Made by a program: the position numbers and the translations under genes. DNA of 64,000 nt, from assembly GCF_013449685.1 (NCBI RefSeq), contig NZ_JACDSF010000013.1, positions 68,267 through 132,266 on the forward strand, read 5' to 3'. Positions 29,662 through 39,348 of the stretch are shown piece after piece (position 1 is the stretch's first letter; each line of letters begins with the position of its first letter). The notes beneath the pieces were generated by a model that was given only the letters and a program-made list of their open reading frames with translations, ran no database searches and was not told the DNA's origin. Source of the DNA: Pectobacterium brasiliense (GTDB lineage: Bacteria > Pseudomonadota > Gammaproteobacteria > Enterobacterales > Enterobacteriaceae).

Positions 29662-30858
29662 TTACAGCACCAGACCCGCGATAGCAGCGGAAAGGATGCT
29701 CACCAGCGTAGAACCGTAAACCAGCTTCAGACCGAAACGGGAAACCACGTTGCCCTGTTGTTCGTTCAGGCCTTTAATCGCGCCGGCAATAATACCGATA
29801 GACGAGAAGTTGGCGAAGGACACCAGGAACACAGACAGGATGCCCACGCTACGTGGAGAGAGTTCGCCCGCCACTTTTTGCAGTTCCAACATCGCCACAA
29901 ATTCGTTGGAAACCAGTTTGGTTGCCATGATGCTACCAACCTGAAGGGCTTCGTGGGACGGAATACCCATGATCCAGGCGAACGGATAGAACACGTAGCC
30001 GAGGACGTCTTGGAAGCTGATGCCAAAAATGGCGCTGAAAACGGCGTTGACCGCGGCAATCAGTGCAATGAAGCCGATCAGCATCGCTGCAACGATAACG
30101 GCAACTTTGAAACCAGCCAGAATGTATTCGCCCAGCATTTCAAAGAAGCTCTGATTTTCATGCAGATTACCCAACTGCAATTCCGGCTCTTCACCGACTT
30201 TGTAGGGGTTAATCAGTGACAGCACGATGAAGGTACTGAACATGTTCAGAATCAGCGCGGCAACCACGAATTTGGCATCCAGCATCGACATGTACGCACC
30301 GACGATAGACATCGAAACGGTCGACATAGCGGTCGCTGACATGGTGTACATGCGTTTTTCTGACATCTTGCCCAGAATGTCTTTGTAGGCAATGAAGTTT
30401 TCCGACTGGCCGAGAATCAGGGAACTGACTGCGTTAAAGGATTCCAGTTTACCCATGCCGTTCACTTTGGACAGGACTGTACCAATCGCGCGGATGATGA
30501 TCGGCAGCACTTTAATGTGTTGCAGGATACCGATCAGCGCGGAAATGAAGACGATAGGGCAGAGCACTTTAAAGAAGAAGGAAATCAGGTTCTTCTCACT
30601 ATTCACCATGTCACCGAATACGAAGTCCGTCCCTTGGCCTGCGAATCCGAGTAATTTGTCGAAAACTGCAGCGAACCCTTTGACGACACCTAACCCAACG
30701 TTTGAGTACAGGAAGAAGTACGCGAGCAGAATTTCGATGACGAGTAACTGAATAATGAAACGGATACGAATGCTTTTACGATCGCGGCAGACGAGTAGCG
30801 CCAGCGCCGCAACAACAACCAGCGCCAGAATAAATTGCGCGATATGGGACAGGGACAT
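29662..30858 (-). CDS. nupC: Nucleoside permease NupC
   Basis: A 398-residue inner-membrane, proton-coupled concentrative nucleoside transporter. It is nearly collinear with E. coli NupC, including the [20 protein letters not shown] region, [20 protein letters not shown], and the C-terminal [20 protein letters not shown] and [20 protein letters not shown]. Those segments hold the nucleoside-binding glutamines, glutamates, asparagine and serine of the CNT family. Paralogues NupX/YeiM are less similar by eye. Monocistronic, with a clear terminator. CytR/CRP control is known in E. coli, but I did not find convincing sites here. Confidence 0.93.
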   Translation of the reverse strand: MSLSHIAQFILALVVVAALALLVCRDRKSIRIRFIIQLLVIEILLAYFFLYSNVGLGVVKGFAAVFDKLLGFAGQGTDFVFGDMVNSEKNLISFFFKVLCPIVFISALIGILQHIKVLPIIIRAIGTVLSKVNGMGKLESFNAVSSLILGQSENFIAYKDILGKMSEKRMYTMSATAMSTVSMSIVGAYMSMLDAKFVVAALILNMFSTFIVLSLINPYKVGEEPELQLGNLHENQSFFEMLGEYILAGFKVAVIVAAMLIGFIALIAAVNAVFSAIFGISFQDVLGYVFYPFAWIMGIPSHEALQVGSIMATKLVSNEFVAMLELQKVAGELSPRSVGILSVFLVSFANFSSIGIIAGAIKGLNEQQGNVVSRFGLKLVYGSTLVSILSAAIAGLVL

Positions 30859-31177
30859 GTGTGCTCCAAATATGAGGCAGGCCTAATTTTCCACGTCATT
30901 TTATGTAACGCGTGCATTAAAAATGAGAGGAAGAACGCAAAAAAACAATTATACCTTGGGATTTTATCTAAACTAAATGCTACGTCTCGTTATCTGCGTC
31001 TTTCTGTTCATTCATTATTTTGATTCCACACAGAAAGCGGCACTGCCCTACTATTCGTTGGCGAATGCCACACGTCTGGTACTGTCGGCAGAAGATATCG
31101 AGTTGCTGGATCGTGCGAGTCGTTACTAAGAAATTGATACCTTCGAAATGGTGATTTTTATGCGGATGTGAAGATGG
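30859..31177. other. Gene-free region upstream of nupC
   Basis: It should carry the nupC promoter in the first 100 bp (AT-rich, with TTATGTAACGCGTGCATT near 30900). I see no coding sequence or structured RNA in the rest. Repeat copy C begins at 31178. Confidence 0.4.
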
Positions 31178-31470
31178 TTTCGTGCGCGATAATGCCGCCA
31201 TTTTCATGCTACCTCGTAGCACGCGCCCGACATAGGGGGCTACGCCAGCCCCCTATGAACCCCGGCTTTTTGGCGGGAATTATGCCGCTATGCGGTCCCA
31301 TCGGTGTTCATGACCGCTAATCGAGCCACCAGTGACGCGTTCCCGACGCGGCACTGGTTTTCGCGACGTCCTGTCGCTCACTCGGCGGTCAAGCCCACCG
31401 CTGCATAATTTTTTACGCCGGATAACGGCAAGGTATTCGTACATTCACAACATTATTATTGCGCACGAAA
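31178..31470 (+). repeat. Dispersed structured repeat, copy C
   Basis: The best-defined copy, 293 bp, bounded by TTTCGTGCGCGATAAT and ATTATTGCGCACGAAA, an inverted repeat of about 16 bp with one mismatch. Hairpin 1 is ATAGGGGGC (31232-31240) with GCCCCCTAT (31248-31256). Hairpin 2 is CCAGTG (31329-31334) with CACTGG (31352-31357), enclosing ACGCGTTCCCGACGCGG. TTTTTTACGCC lies about 65 bp from the right end. It sits between nupC and the orphan EIIB gene. No protein is encoded. Confidence 0.78.
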
Positions 31471-31508
31471 CTGCCTCAATAGTGGCATAGAGACCGCGCC
31501 TAAAACCG

Positions 31509-31850
31509 CTACCGCGCTTCTGCACCATCATCCTCAAACCAGGCGGCCAGTTCGCGGCGCAGGTTATCCGACTGGGTGCCGAAGATGGCCTGTACCTGAT
31601 GGCCGACAATAATCACGCCGATAGCCCCCAGTTTTTGCAGACTGTCGCTGTTGACCAACCGCAGGCTGTGAACTTCGACCCGCAGGCGGGTGATGCAGGC
31701 ATCCAGACTGACGATATTTTCTTTGCCACCAAAGGCGGTTACCAACTGCTGCAAGTTTTCTTTGTCTAGCGGTGAAGCGATTTCAATTTCGGTAATTTGC
31801 TTACCCAACATTGATGCGAACAATTTCCGAAAATTGTGAATCTTGCCCAT
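31509..31850 (-). CDS. Stand-alone PTS glucose-type EIIB domain
   Basis: A 113-residue protein consisting only of a glucose/glucoside-family EIIB domain. The phosphorylated Cys lies in the block ENIVSLDACITRLRVEV. GAIGVIIVGHQVQAIFGT is the second conserved strand pair. No EIIA or EIIC gene is nearby. The ATG at 31850 is preferred because GAGGTGA lies 6 bp upstream; a GTG at 31859 would overlap it. It follows ganB on the same strand after 151 bp, so it may be co-expressed with galactan genes. As an orphan it may have a regulatory or phosphate-relay role, or serve an EIIC encoded elsewhere. Confidence 0.8.
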   Translation of the reverse strand: MGKIHNFRKLFASMLGKQITEIEIASPLDKENLQQLVTAFGGKENIVSLDACITRLRVEVHSLRLVNSDSLQKLGAIGVIIVGHQVQAIFGTQSDNLRRELAAWFEDDGAEAR

Positions 31851-32001
31851 CGTAGTCACCTCGTCGTTTGTTTATCAGCGTGCGTAGGATAATGCCGTTC
31901 ACGTAACATTACTGTTAGGCGACACACGGTGATGATGTTCCGTTAGAAACTCTGCACCGTGCTCGCCCGGTATCGTCAGGCTTAATCAATAAGCATGAGC
32001 C

Positions 32002-34062
32002 TTACTGCAATGCGCGGCGTAGGATTCGGCAGCCGTAGCCTGACAGGTCAAGCGCCCCTGAAAGCGTGCTGCCCGTGGTCATTTCTTCGTAGACGGCAGG
32101 CAGCGTGATCTGCTGCGGTGTTGCCGTGTAATTCTGTACGAAGATGAACTCACTTTCCCCGTCATCACGACGATGAGCCACAATGCCGTAAGGCAGGTCG
32201 GTCGGCAGCGCACGCGGTAGATCCAGCGTCTGTATCAGCGTAGTGAAGAAATCACGCTGGAAGGCGAGATCGTTGCGCGATGCGATGTAATAGGCCTGAC
32301 CCTTGCCGTAATCATTGACCGTAACGGCCGGACGCCCAGCGTAGAAATCGCTGTCATAAGTCGCCAGCGCCCGCGCGCCTTCGAGATGAATCAGCTCGCA
32401 CAGGTGGGTGACCTGATATGGGCCGACCAGACGTTGCTCGTTACCGTCCAGACCGCTGATGCTGTTGCTTTCATGATCGTACAACCCGTCGATTTCTTCC
32501 GCCCAGATCCCCATGATCGGACGCAGCGGGCCGGGGAAGCCATTTTGGTGGCAGAGATCGGTTTCGTTGACGACGCCAGACCAGTAGGTGGTGACGAAGC
32601 GGCCGCCCTGTTTGACGAAGGCATCGACGCGTTCGGCAAAGCCATCACGCACCATGTAGAGCATCGGGGCGATGACGAGCTGATAGGCGCTGAGATCGAC
32701 ATCGGCGTTAATGATGTCCACCGCCACGCCTTGCTCCCAGAACGTACGGTAATGCTCAGTGACGGTTTTTTCGTAGAACAGCCCCGCGTTGCGCGGCCCT
32801 TGTGCGTTGTCCATCGCCCAGCGGCTTTCCCAGTCGAAAATGATGGCGACTTTAGCGTCAACCCGACTGCCCGCAACAGGGGAGAGTTTGTTGAGGATGT
32901 CACCCAATTCCTGCACTTCACGCCCGACACGGGTGTTGATATGTCCGACATGATCGACGACAGCACCGTGGAATTTCTCAACGGAACCGCGGCTCTTACG
33001 CCACTGGAAATACTGCACGGAGTCTGACCCGTGTGCGACAGCCTGAAGTGAAGACAGAATATGCATTCCGGGCTTTTTCAGTTTACTGATTGGCTGCCAG
33101 TTGGTCAGGCTCGGCGTTGATTCCATCAGGTAGAAGGGCTTTCCACCTTTTAGCGTGCGCATCAGGTCGTGATACATCGCGGTGTAGGCACCCAACGTGC
33201 AGTCATCTTCCGCGTTATGCCACAGTGGGTAGCTGTCCCAGGAAATAAAGTCGATCACCTTCGCCAACTGCCAGTAGTCGTAATCATAGAAGTATTCCAT
33301 GAAGTTCGTCGTGGTTGGCAGAGACGGATTTTCGGCTTTGAGAGGCGCAATCTCGGCGGCACAGAAATCGCTAACTTGTGAGGTGTTAAAGCGCTTCCAG
33401 TCCAGATTCAGGCCGTGAATAGAGACTTCACCGATAGGCGATGGGGGTTCTAACTGCGACCAGTCGGTGTAGGTGTGGCTCCAGAAGGTGCTCCACCACG
33501 CTTTATTCAGCGCGTCTATCGTGCCGTAGCGGGCTTTCAGCCAGTTCTGGAAGGTGCTGCGACAGGTATCGCAATGGCACTCGCCGCTGTATTCGTTGGA
33601 AATATGCCAGCCGATCACCGCAGGATGGGTCGAGTAACGTTTTGCCAACTGGGTGTTGATTTGCTTCACTTTCTCGCGATAGTTCGGCGAGCTTAGGCAG
33701 TGGTTATGGCGACCGCCGTGCAGTGCCCGTACACGGTTGCTGCCCACGCGCAACACGTCTGGGTATTTCTGCGATAGCCAGGCCGGGCGCGCGCCGCTCG
33801 GTGTTGCCAGAAAAACGAAGATACCGTTGGCATACAGCGTGTCGAGGATGCTGTCCAGCCAGCCAAATTCGTAGCGACCTTCTTCCGGCTCAAGCCCGGA
33901 CCAGCTAAAAATGCCCACGGACATGACGTTGCACTGGGTCTGCTTCATCATCTCAATGTCTTTTTCCAGCACCTCTGGATCGTCCAGCCATTGGTCAGGG
34001 TTATAGTCTGCGCCGTGCAGCAGAACAGGCACCTTGCTGCTTAATGGGGGGAATTTGAACAT
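32002..34062 (-). CDS. ganB: GH42 beta-galactosidase GanB
   Basis: A 686-residue glycoside hydrolase family 42 enzyme. The (beta/alpha)8 barrel starts at HGADYNPDQWLDDPEVLEKD. The acid/base Glu is in WHISNEYSGECHCDTC, whose Cys residues also form the family zinc site. The nucleophile Glu lies in PFYLMESTPSLTNWQ. A trimerisation domain and a small C-terminal barrel follow. There is no signal peptide, so it acts in the cytoplasm on galacto-oligosaccharides brought in by GanEFG-K, releasing galactose. Last gene of ganEFGAB, 40 bp after ganA. Confidence 0.93.
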   Translation of the reverse strand: MFKFPPLSSKVPVLLHGADYNPDQWLDDPEVLEKDIEMMKQTQCNVMSVGIFSWSGLEPEEGRYEFGWLDSILDTLYANGIFVFLATPSGARPAWLSQKYPDVLRVGSNRVRALHGGRHNHCLSSPNYREKVKQINTQLAKRYSTHPAVIGWHISNEYSGECHCDTCRSTFQNWLKARYGTIDALNKAWWSTFWSHTYTDWSQLEPPSPIGEVSIHGLNLDWKRFNTSQVSDFCAAEIAPLKAENPSLPTTTNFMEYFYDYDYWQLAKVIDFISWDSYPLWHNAEDDCTLGAYTAMYHDLMRTLKGGKPFYLMESTPSLTNWQPISKLKKPGMHILSSLQAVAHGSDSVQYFQWRKSRGSVEKFHGAVVDHVGHINTRVGREVQELGDILNKLSPVAGSRVDAKVAIIFDWESRWAMDNAQGPRNAGLFYEKTVTEHYRTFWEQGVAVDIINADVDLSAYQLVIAPMLYMVRDGFAERVDAFVKQGGRFVTTYWSGVVNETDLCHQNGFPGPLRPIMGIWAEEIDGLYDHESNSISGLDGNEQRLVGPYQVTHLCELIHLEGARALATYDSDFYAGRPAVTVNDYGKGQAYYIASRNDLAFQRDFFTTLIQTLDLPRALPTDLPYGIVAHRRDDGESEFIFVQNYTATPQQITLPAVYEEMTTGSTLSGALDLSGYGCRILRRALQ

Positions 34063-34102
34063 CGTTCTCTCCTAAACGGGTTGTCAACGTGTTGAATTCG
34101 GC

Positions 34103-35323
34103 TTACTTAAACGCTTTGATGGAAGGCAGTACGTTGCCTTTGCAATCGAACAGCGCCTGATTTTCCCGCGCGTTGCCTTCCTTCCATTCGTCGTTGTTGT
34201 ATTTCATGCCCGCTTTCGTAGCCCAGGTTGCGCCGGGAGTGGGCAGCCAGATTGGCTCCCAATAGAAGACGCCTTTGCCACGCTGATTAGGGACGTTGAT
34301 GACGCTTTGCATCAGATCGTGCAGGTAATTGGCCTGACCCTGAACGGAAGCTGGGTAGCCGCCCGCATCCAGCTCTTTTTGCTGGAAGCTGTTTTCCGCG
34401 TTATCGCAGTTTTCCAGCGTGTAGGCATAGGCAGCTTCAACCACGATGATGTCTTTATTGTAGCGTTTGGTGACGTCGTTCATATTGTACTGCAACGCGC
34501 TCATAGGGCCGTTCCAATAGGTGTAGAACGAGGCACCAATCACATCAAATGGGACGTTTCGTTTGACAATTTCATCGAACCACCAGATAAAGGTGTCGTT
34601 TTTGGTGCCTTCTGCCAGATGCAGCATGATTTTGACGTTATTCGTGCCCTGTACGTCCTTCACGCCCTGGATACCTGCTTTCAGCAGCGCCGCGAGGCGA
34701 TCGAATTCGCCGCCGCCCTGACCCCAGCTTTTTCCTTCCGGCCACAGCATTCCGCTGTTCAGTTCGTTACCGATCTGCACCATATCCGGCATGACACCCG
34801 CTTTCTGGAATTCGCTAATTGCGGCCTTGGTATAGTCATGTACCGCAGTCGTGAGCTGCGCTACGTTGAGGCTAGACCAGGCTTTGGGCTTGTTTTGGTG
34901 GGCTGGGTCGGTCCAGAAATCGCTGTAGTGGAAATCCAGCAGCACTTTCATGCCGTTCGCTTTGGCGCGTTTAGCCAGCGCCAGCGTGGTCGCCAGATCG
35001 TTGTTACCGCCGCCGTAACCATTGCCCGCCGCATCTTTCGGATCGTTCCAGATGCGCAGACGGATATAGTTAATGCCGTTTTCTTTCAGGATCAGCATGG
35101 CGTCTTTCTGCTTGCCGTTCTCGTCATAAAATTTTCCGCCGTGCTTTTCCACCTCGTTCAGCATGGAAATGTCCGCGCCTTTAATGAAGTCGGCAGGGAC
35201 GTTCGTCAATTTGTTGATCGTCACATTTTCTGCGGCATACAGGGTTTGCGGCAGGGAGACGGTCAGCAGGCCAGTGGCGAGCATGGCGGCCATCAGTACG
35301 CGTTTTTTCATTTTCATTTTCAT
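34103..35323 (-). CDS. ganA: Arabinogalactan endo-beta-1,4-galactanase (GH53)
   Basis: A 406-residue secreted GH53 enzyme. Signal peptide MKMKMKKRVLMAAMLATGLL with cleavage near LYAAEN. Motifs: FIKGADISMLNEVEKHGGKF, YIRLRIWNDP, the acid/base Glu in QIGNELNSGMLW, and the nucleophile in IIVVEAAYAYT. It cuts beta-1,4-galactan side chains of pectin into oligomers in the periplasm or outside. Between ganG (upstream) and ganB (downstream) on one strand, so part of the gan operon. Confidence 0.93.
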   Translation of the reverse strand: MKMKMKKRVLMAAMLATGLLTVSLPQTLYAAENVTINKLTNVPADFIKGADISMLNEVEKHGGKFYDENGKQKDAMLILKENGINYIRLRIWNDPKDAAGNGYGGGNNDLATTLALAKRAKANGMKVLLDFHYSDFWTDPAHQNKPKAWSSLNVAQLTTAVHDYTKAAISEFQKAGVMPDMVQIGNELNSGMLWPEGKSWGQGGGEFDRLAALLKAGIQGVKDVQGTNNVKIMLHLAEGTKNDTFIWWFDEIVKRNVPFDVIGASFYTYWNGPMSALQYNMNDVTKRYNKDIIVVEAAYAYTLENCDNAENSFQQKELDAGGYPASVQGQANYLHDLMQSVINVPNQRGKGVFYWEPIWLPTPGATWATKAGMKYNNDEWKEGNARENQALFDCKGNVLPSIKAFK

Positions 35324-35357
35324 TTTACGTTCCTGGAATTTGTACGATGTGGAGTAA

Positions 35358-36206
35358 TTATCCTTTGGTTCCGCCTGAGGTCAGGCCGGAGACAAAGTAC
35401 TTTTGCAATGAAAGATACAGAATGGCGACTGGTACCGCGATCAGCACGGCACCCGCGGCGTAGGTGGTGTAGCTGGCGCCCATCTTCTGCGAGACTAGGT
35501 TGTATAGCCCGATGGGCAGCGTGTACTGATCCGGCGTGCGCAGGATGGTGCTGGAGAGAATGAAATCACCCAGCGGACCGGTAAACGAGAACAGGGCGAT
35601 CACCGCGATGATCGGCTTGGACAGCGGCATAATGATCTCGATAAAGATGCGGAAGTTACCCGCACCGTCCATACGCGCGGACTCATCCAGATCTTTCGGA
35701 ATAGCGTCCAGATAGCCTTTCATCAGATAGGTGTTCATCGGGATCATGCCACCGACGTAAACCAGCACCAGCGCGATATGGCTGTTCACCAGTCCCAGCA
35801 TCTGCGCCAGTACGAAAATGGCGATCAGGGCAGAGAACTGCGGAATCATCTGCAACAGCAGAAACAGCATCAGCCCGTTCTGGCGGCCGCGAAAGCGGAA
35901 GCGAGAGAAGGAATATGCGGTGAAACTGACGCTGATGAGCGTCAGGATCATGGTCAGGAAACTGATTTTCATCGAGTTCCAGTACCATGCGGCGTAGTTA
36001 ATCTGGCCGTTAAACAGCTCCTCATAGTGAATGAAGGAGAAGTTATCTGGGATGATCGAGGTGTTGAGCAGGCTGCTACCGGGGTTCAGCGACGCGCCTA
36101 CCGTCCAGATCAACGGATAAATAATGATGACCGCCACGATCGTCAGCAACAGGTAGGTCAGACCGAGTTTGATAAAATTCTGGCGTTTAACGCTGTGTTT
36201 TTTCAT
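35358..36206 (-). CDS. ganG: Galacto-oligosaccharide ABC permease GanG (MalG-like)
   Basis: A 282-residue permease with six membrane segments. Close to MalG: the N-terminal GLTYLLLTIVAVIIIYPLIW, LNPGSSLLN periplasmic loop, and the EAA loop YLDAIPKDLDESARMDGAGN for contact with the ATPase. The C-terminus ending in YFVSGLTSGGTKG is typical of MalG, whose last residues reach into the binding site. Follows ganF by 12 bp. Confidence 0.92.
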   Translation of the reverse strand: MKKHSVKRQNFIKLGLTYLLLTIVAVIIIYPLIWTVGASLNPGSSLLNTSIIPDNFSFIHYEELFNGQINYAAWYWNSMKISFLTMILTLISVSFTAYSFSRFRFRGRQNGLMLFLLLQMIPQFSALIAIFVLAQMLGLVNSHIALVLVYVGGMIPMNTYLMKGYLDAIPKDLDESARMDGAGNFRIFIEIIMPLSKPIIAVIALFSFTGPLGDFILSSTILRTPDQYTLPIGLYNLVSQKMGASYTTYAAGAVLIAVPVAILYLSLQKYFVSGLTSGGTKG

Positions 36207-36218
36207 CTGCGCGCTTTC

Positions 36219-37523
36219 CTATGCCATGTTGTCTTGTTTGAAGGAATTGGTGGCGCGGAACTGCCACAGCGCGACGCCCACGACAAAAATCGACAGCAGA
36301 ATGGTGATGCTGGCTGCGATCGCATATTGGGAAGAAGACATGGTCAGCTTATAAATCCAGGACACCAGAATATCTGTCCCGCCCGCGTTGGAGCCGATCA
36401 CCGCGGGTCCACCGTTGTTGAACAGATAGATGATGTTGAAATTATTAAAGTTGAACGTGTACTGCGTGATGATGATGGGCGCAATGGAGTAGAGCACCAG
36501 CGGCAGCGTGATGGTGGTGAGCTTGTACCAACTGCTGGCTCCGTCAATCGTCGCGGCTTCGTACAAATCGTCAGGAATCGCCTGCAATACGCCCGTCGTC
36601 ATGGCGAACACAAACGGGAAGCCTAACCAGGTTTGCATCAGAATCAGCGCCGTTTTGGTCCAAAACGGATCGGTCATCCACGCTTTAGGTTCAATCCCTA
36701 ATGCGGCCAGAATACCGTTATTAATCACGCCAAACGTTTCGTTAAACATCCCTGCGAAAACCAGAATAGTGACGAAACCCGGCACCGCCCACGGCAGAAT
36801 CAGGATGGTGCGGATCAGTGGCTTAAAGCGTAGTCCTTTCTGGTTCACCAAAATCGCCAGCAGAATACCTACGGCGCACTGGAGTGTGGTCGCAATCAGC
36901 GTCCAAATCACCGTCCATTGCAGCACGTCAAAGAACGTCGAACGCCAGAGATCGAGCCGGAAGATGTTGATAAAGTTCGTCATCCCCACCCAGTCGACCA
37001 GTTTGGCGGGCGGCGTGTGATAGAGGTTGTAATTGGTAAAGGCGATGGAAAAGCCGAAAATAATCGGGAAAACCACGACAAAGACCAGCAGGATGAAGCC
37101 GGGCGTGATCATCAGATAAGGGAAGCCTTCGCTCAGCAGCATCTGATATTGCTTCTTTACGCTGTTCAACGGCAGACCTTTATCGCGTCTGGCGCCGCAC
37201 ACGTAAGCATCGCGCAGGCTGAAAGAGTAAACGCCGACGCCAAAAGCGGCGACGATCACGCTGATAATGCCTTTTGCTAGCAGAAAAATAGAGTGATCGC
37301 GTGGCAGCTCGGTGCCCAGCGTGATGAGCCCCCAGGCGCCGTTTCGCAGGAAATCATGGAATATGCCGATGAAGCAGGCCATGACGATAAAGAAAAGCGC
37401 GCCTTTGACGAACTGGCGATTATAAATCTGTCCGAGTCCGGGGATGAGCGCCAGCAATACAGCTGTTCTGGCGTGGCGACATCCTCTTTCTTGTGGCGTA
37501 AGGCCGCTGACGTTGACGGTCAC
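36219..37523 (-). CDS. ganF: Galacto-oligosaccharide ABC permease GanF (MalF-like)
   Basis: A MalF-type permease of about 434 residues with eight predicted membrane segments and an EAA loop (LQAIPDDLYEAATIDGASSW). I place the start at GTG 37523 because GGAGG lies 5 bp upstream; the frame stays open to 37562 with no comparable ribosome site. N-terminal helices (ALIPGLGQIYNRQFVKGALF) precede the core. Pairs with GanG in the inner membrane, taking substrate from GanE and energy from GanK. 100 bp after ganE. Confidence 0.9.
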   Translation of the reverse strand: MTVNVSGLTPQERGCRHARTAVLLALIPGLGQIYNRQFVKGALFFIVMACFIGIFHDFLRNGAWGLITLGTELPRDHSIFLLAKGIISVIVAAFGVGVYSFSLRDAYVCGARRDKGLPLNSVKKQYQMLLSEGFPYLMITPGFILLVFVVVFPIIFGFSIAFTNYNLYHTPPAKLVDWVGMTNFINIFRLDLWRSTFFDVLQWTVIWTLIATTLQCAVGILLAILVNQKGLRFKPLIRTILILPWAVPGFVTILVFAGMFNETFGVINNGILAALGIEPKAWMTDPFWTKTALILMQTWLGFPFVFAMTTGVLQAIPDDLYEAATIDGASSWYKLTTITLPLVLYSIAPIIITQYTFNFNNFNIIYLFNNGGPAVIGSNAGGTDILVSWIYKLTMSSSQYAIAASITILLSIFVVGVALWQFRATNSFKQDNMA

Positions 37524-37623
37524 ATCTACCTCCATTTTCTTAAAAACATGGGGTTCCCTCACATCCCGAAATCGATTGGGGAGAAATAAGGGAGCCCATG
37601 TTGACCCACGGTGGTGTGGGGGA

Positions 37624-38859
37624 TTACTGGTTACTGTGGTTAGCTTCGATCTGCATTTTGATAATCTTCACGGCAGATTCCAGCGCCGCTTTGGTGTCCT
37701 GCTTGCCCGTCACGCTCAGTTGCAGCGCGCTGTTTGCTGGCGTCCAGACTTCCTGCATTTCCGGTACGCTCGGCATAGGAACGGCATAGCCAGACTGGAT
37801 CGCGACAGCACGGGATTTTTCGTCGTTTTTAATCAGCGGGTCGTTAACCAGCGCCGCAATCGGTGGGATCTCACCGGTTAACTGGAAGCGGACTTTGGCG
37901 TACTCAGGCTGATTGATGAACTCAATGAATTTCTGCGCCAGCTCTTTGTTTTTGGAGTAGGTGGAAATGCTGTAGCCTTTCACGCCCAGCAGCGAACGTG
38001 GATGCTCGCCGTTTGGCAGCAGTGGCAGTGGGGCGACGCCATAGTTTACGCCTGCATTTTTGTACGGCTGGAATGCCCACGGGCCAGTAATGACGGCTGC
38101 GGCCTTTTTCTCGGTAAACAGGGAGTCGATGGCGTTCGCGCCAGTTTCACCGACGATACCCGGCGGGAACAGGCCATCGGCATAGAATTTCTTGATGTAG
38201 TTGACGGCATCGATGGTGGCTTGTTTATCCAGACCGATGTCTTTTACGTTCGGTGAACCGTTGCTGTTCTGCCCGAAAATGTAGCCACCCATCCCAGCGA
38301 TGACGCCATAGGCGTAATAAATTTCGTCAAATTTTGCCAGCAGGCCGTAACGGCCTTCTGCACGTTGCTGCTTGGAGAAGGTGAACAGGTCGTCGAATTT
38401 TTCCGGCGGCTGTGGCATCAGATCTTTGTTGTACACCAGCACGGTGGTTTCAACGGCTTTCGGCACGCCATACAGCTTACCGTTATAGGTCTGGGCTTCC
38501 AGTGCTGGCTTGGTGAAACTCGACAGGAACGTCTGATTCAGCTTCAGTTCGCTAATCAATCCCTGAACCACGGCAGTCCCGACCTGATCGTGTGGCATCA
38601 CGATCACATCCGGGCCGATTCCTGCAGGGCCATCCAGACGGAGTTTCTCAATCTGCTGTGCGTAGGGCGTTTCCAGCACATTGACTTTGACATTATTCTG
38701 TTTTTCAAAGGCTTTGATCGCGTCTGCGATGCCGTCGGATTTCTTGATATCTTCCCATACCAGAAGTTCTTTGTCGGCTGCCAGCGCTGATTTGCTGAGT
38801 ACACCGGTGATACCCAGTGAAATCATAATGACGGCGGTCAGTGTTTTCATTTTCATCAT
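37624..38859 (-). CDS. ganE: Periplasmic galacto-oligosaccharide-binding protein GanE
   Basis: A 411-residue MalE-like binding protein. Signal peptide with cleavage after SALA (mature start near ADKELLVWEDIKKS). Motifs GPDVIVMPHDQVGTAVVQGL and YGVPKAVETTVLVYNKDLM are shared with maltodextrin- and galactan-oligomer-binding proteins. First gene of the ganEFGAB operon. The 489-bp region upstream, shared with divergent ganK, has GalR-type and CRP-type sites. Confidence 0.92.
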   Translation of the reverse strand: MMKMKTLTAVIMISLGITGVLSKSALAADKELLVWEDIKKSDGIADAIKAFEKQNNVKVNVLETPYAQQIEKLRLDGPAGIGPDVIVMPHDQVGTAVVQGLISELKLNQTFLSSFTKPALEAQTYNGKLYGVPKAVETTVLVYNKDLMPQPPEKFDDLFTFSKQQRAEGRYGLLAKFDEIYYAYGVIAGMGGYIFGQNSNGSPNVKDIGLDKQATIDAVNYIKKFYADGLFPPGIVGETGANAIDSLFTEKKAAAVITGPWAFQPYKNAGVNYGVAPLPLLPNGEHPRSLLGVKGYSISTYSKNKELAQKFIEFINQPEYAKVRFQLTGEIPPIAALVNDPLIKNDEKSRAVAIQSGYAVPMPSVPEMQEVWTPANSALQLSVTGKQDTKAALESAVKIIKMQIEANHSNQ

Positions 38860-38950
38860 TAGTCCTCAAAGCCCTGGTGGGCCCATCGTGGTAGGAAATC
38901 GTCGCGTACTTTCCGCTTTCGCCGTTTTTGCTGTCTCTGTGCGATATGGG

Positions 38951-38962
38951 TGTAACGTTACA
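38951..38962. promoter_or_regulatory. TGTAACGTTACA palindrome in the ganE promoter region
   Basis: A perfect 12-bp palindrome about 92 bp upstream of the ganE start. It resembles two GalR half sites with shorter spacing than the 16-bp operator. A further half-site match lies at 39068-39083 (CGGTTACAC). LacI-family binding is inferred. Confidence 0.4.
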
Positions 38963-39140
38963 TCACACGGCAGTACACCGCAGGGAATGAAGCATCTAAC
39001 AGTACACGTTGTTTGGCGATCGTTGCTGTATGGTGCTTGACGCTTTATTACGCGTTTTCCATAAATTAGGATAACGGTTACACCAATAGCGATTACATTA
39101 AGCAGAGTGCGCCACGTCTGCCAGCGAAACATGTAAAGGC

Positions 39141-39156
39141 TGTGATCTCATGCACA
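39141..39156. promoter_or_regulatory. Candidate CRP site between ganE and ganK
   Basis: TGTGATCTCATGCACA matches TGTGA-N6-TCACA at 9 of 10 fixed positions. It lies between divergent ganE and ganK, where catabolite control of a sugar importer would be expected. Confidence 0.6.
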
Positions 39157-39173
39157 AAAGTAACCCCCTGTTT

Positions 39174-39189
39174 GTGCAAACGGTTACAC
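39174..39189. promoter_or_regulatory. GalR-type operator before ganK/ganE
   Basis: GTGCAAACGGTTACAC fits the E. coli GalR consensus GTGKAANCGNTTNCAC at 15 of 16 positions. It is 160 bp upstream of the ganK start and next to the CRP-like site. Confidence 0.65.
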
Positions 39190-39348
39190 CATGCTGTTAT
39201 ATTGCAATTATGACCAGCGTGCAGGTAAACCTGGCCGGATGCTAATGCGTCTGGAAGGGCTACCGAGCCATTTTGAGTAGACGGTCACTGGGCCGTTGTG
39301 ACTCAGCGCTTATATCCTGAAAAGCAAAATTATCAAGAGGTTACCGTT

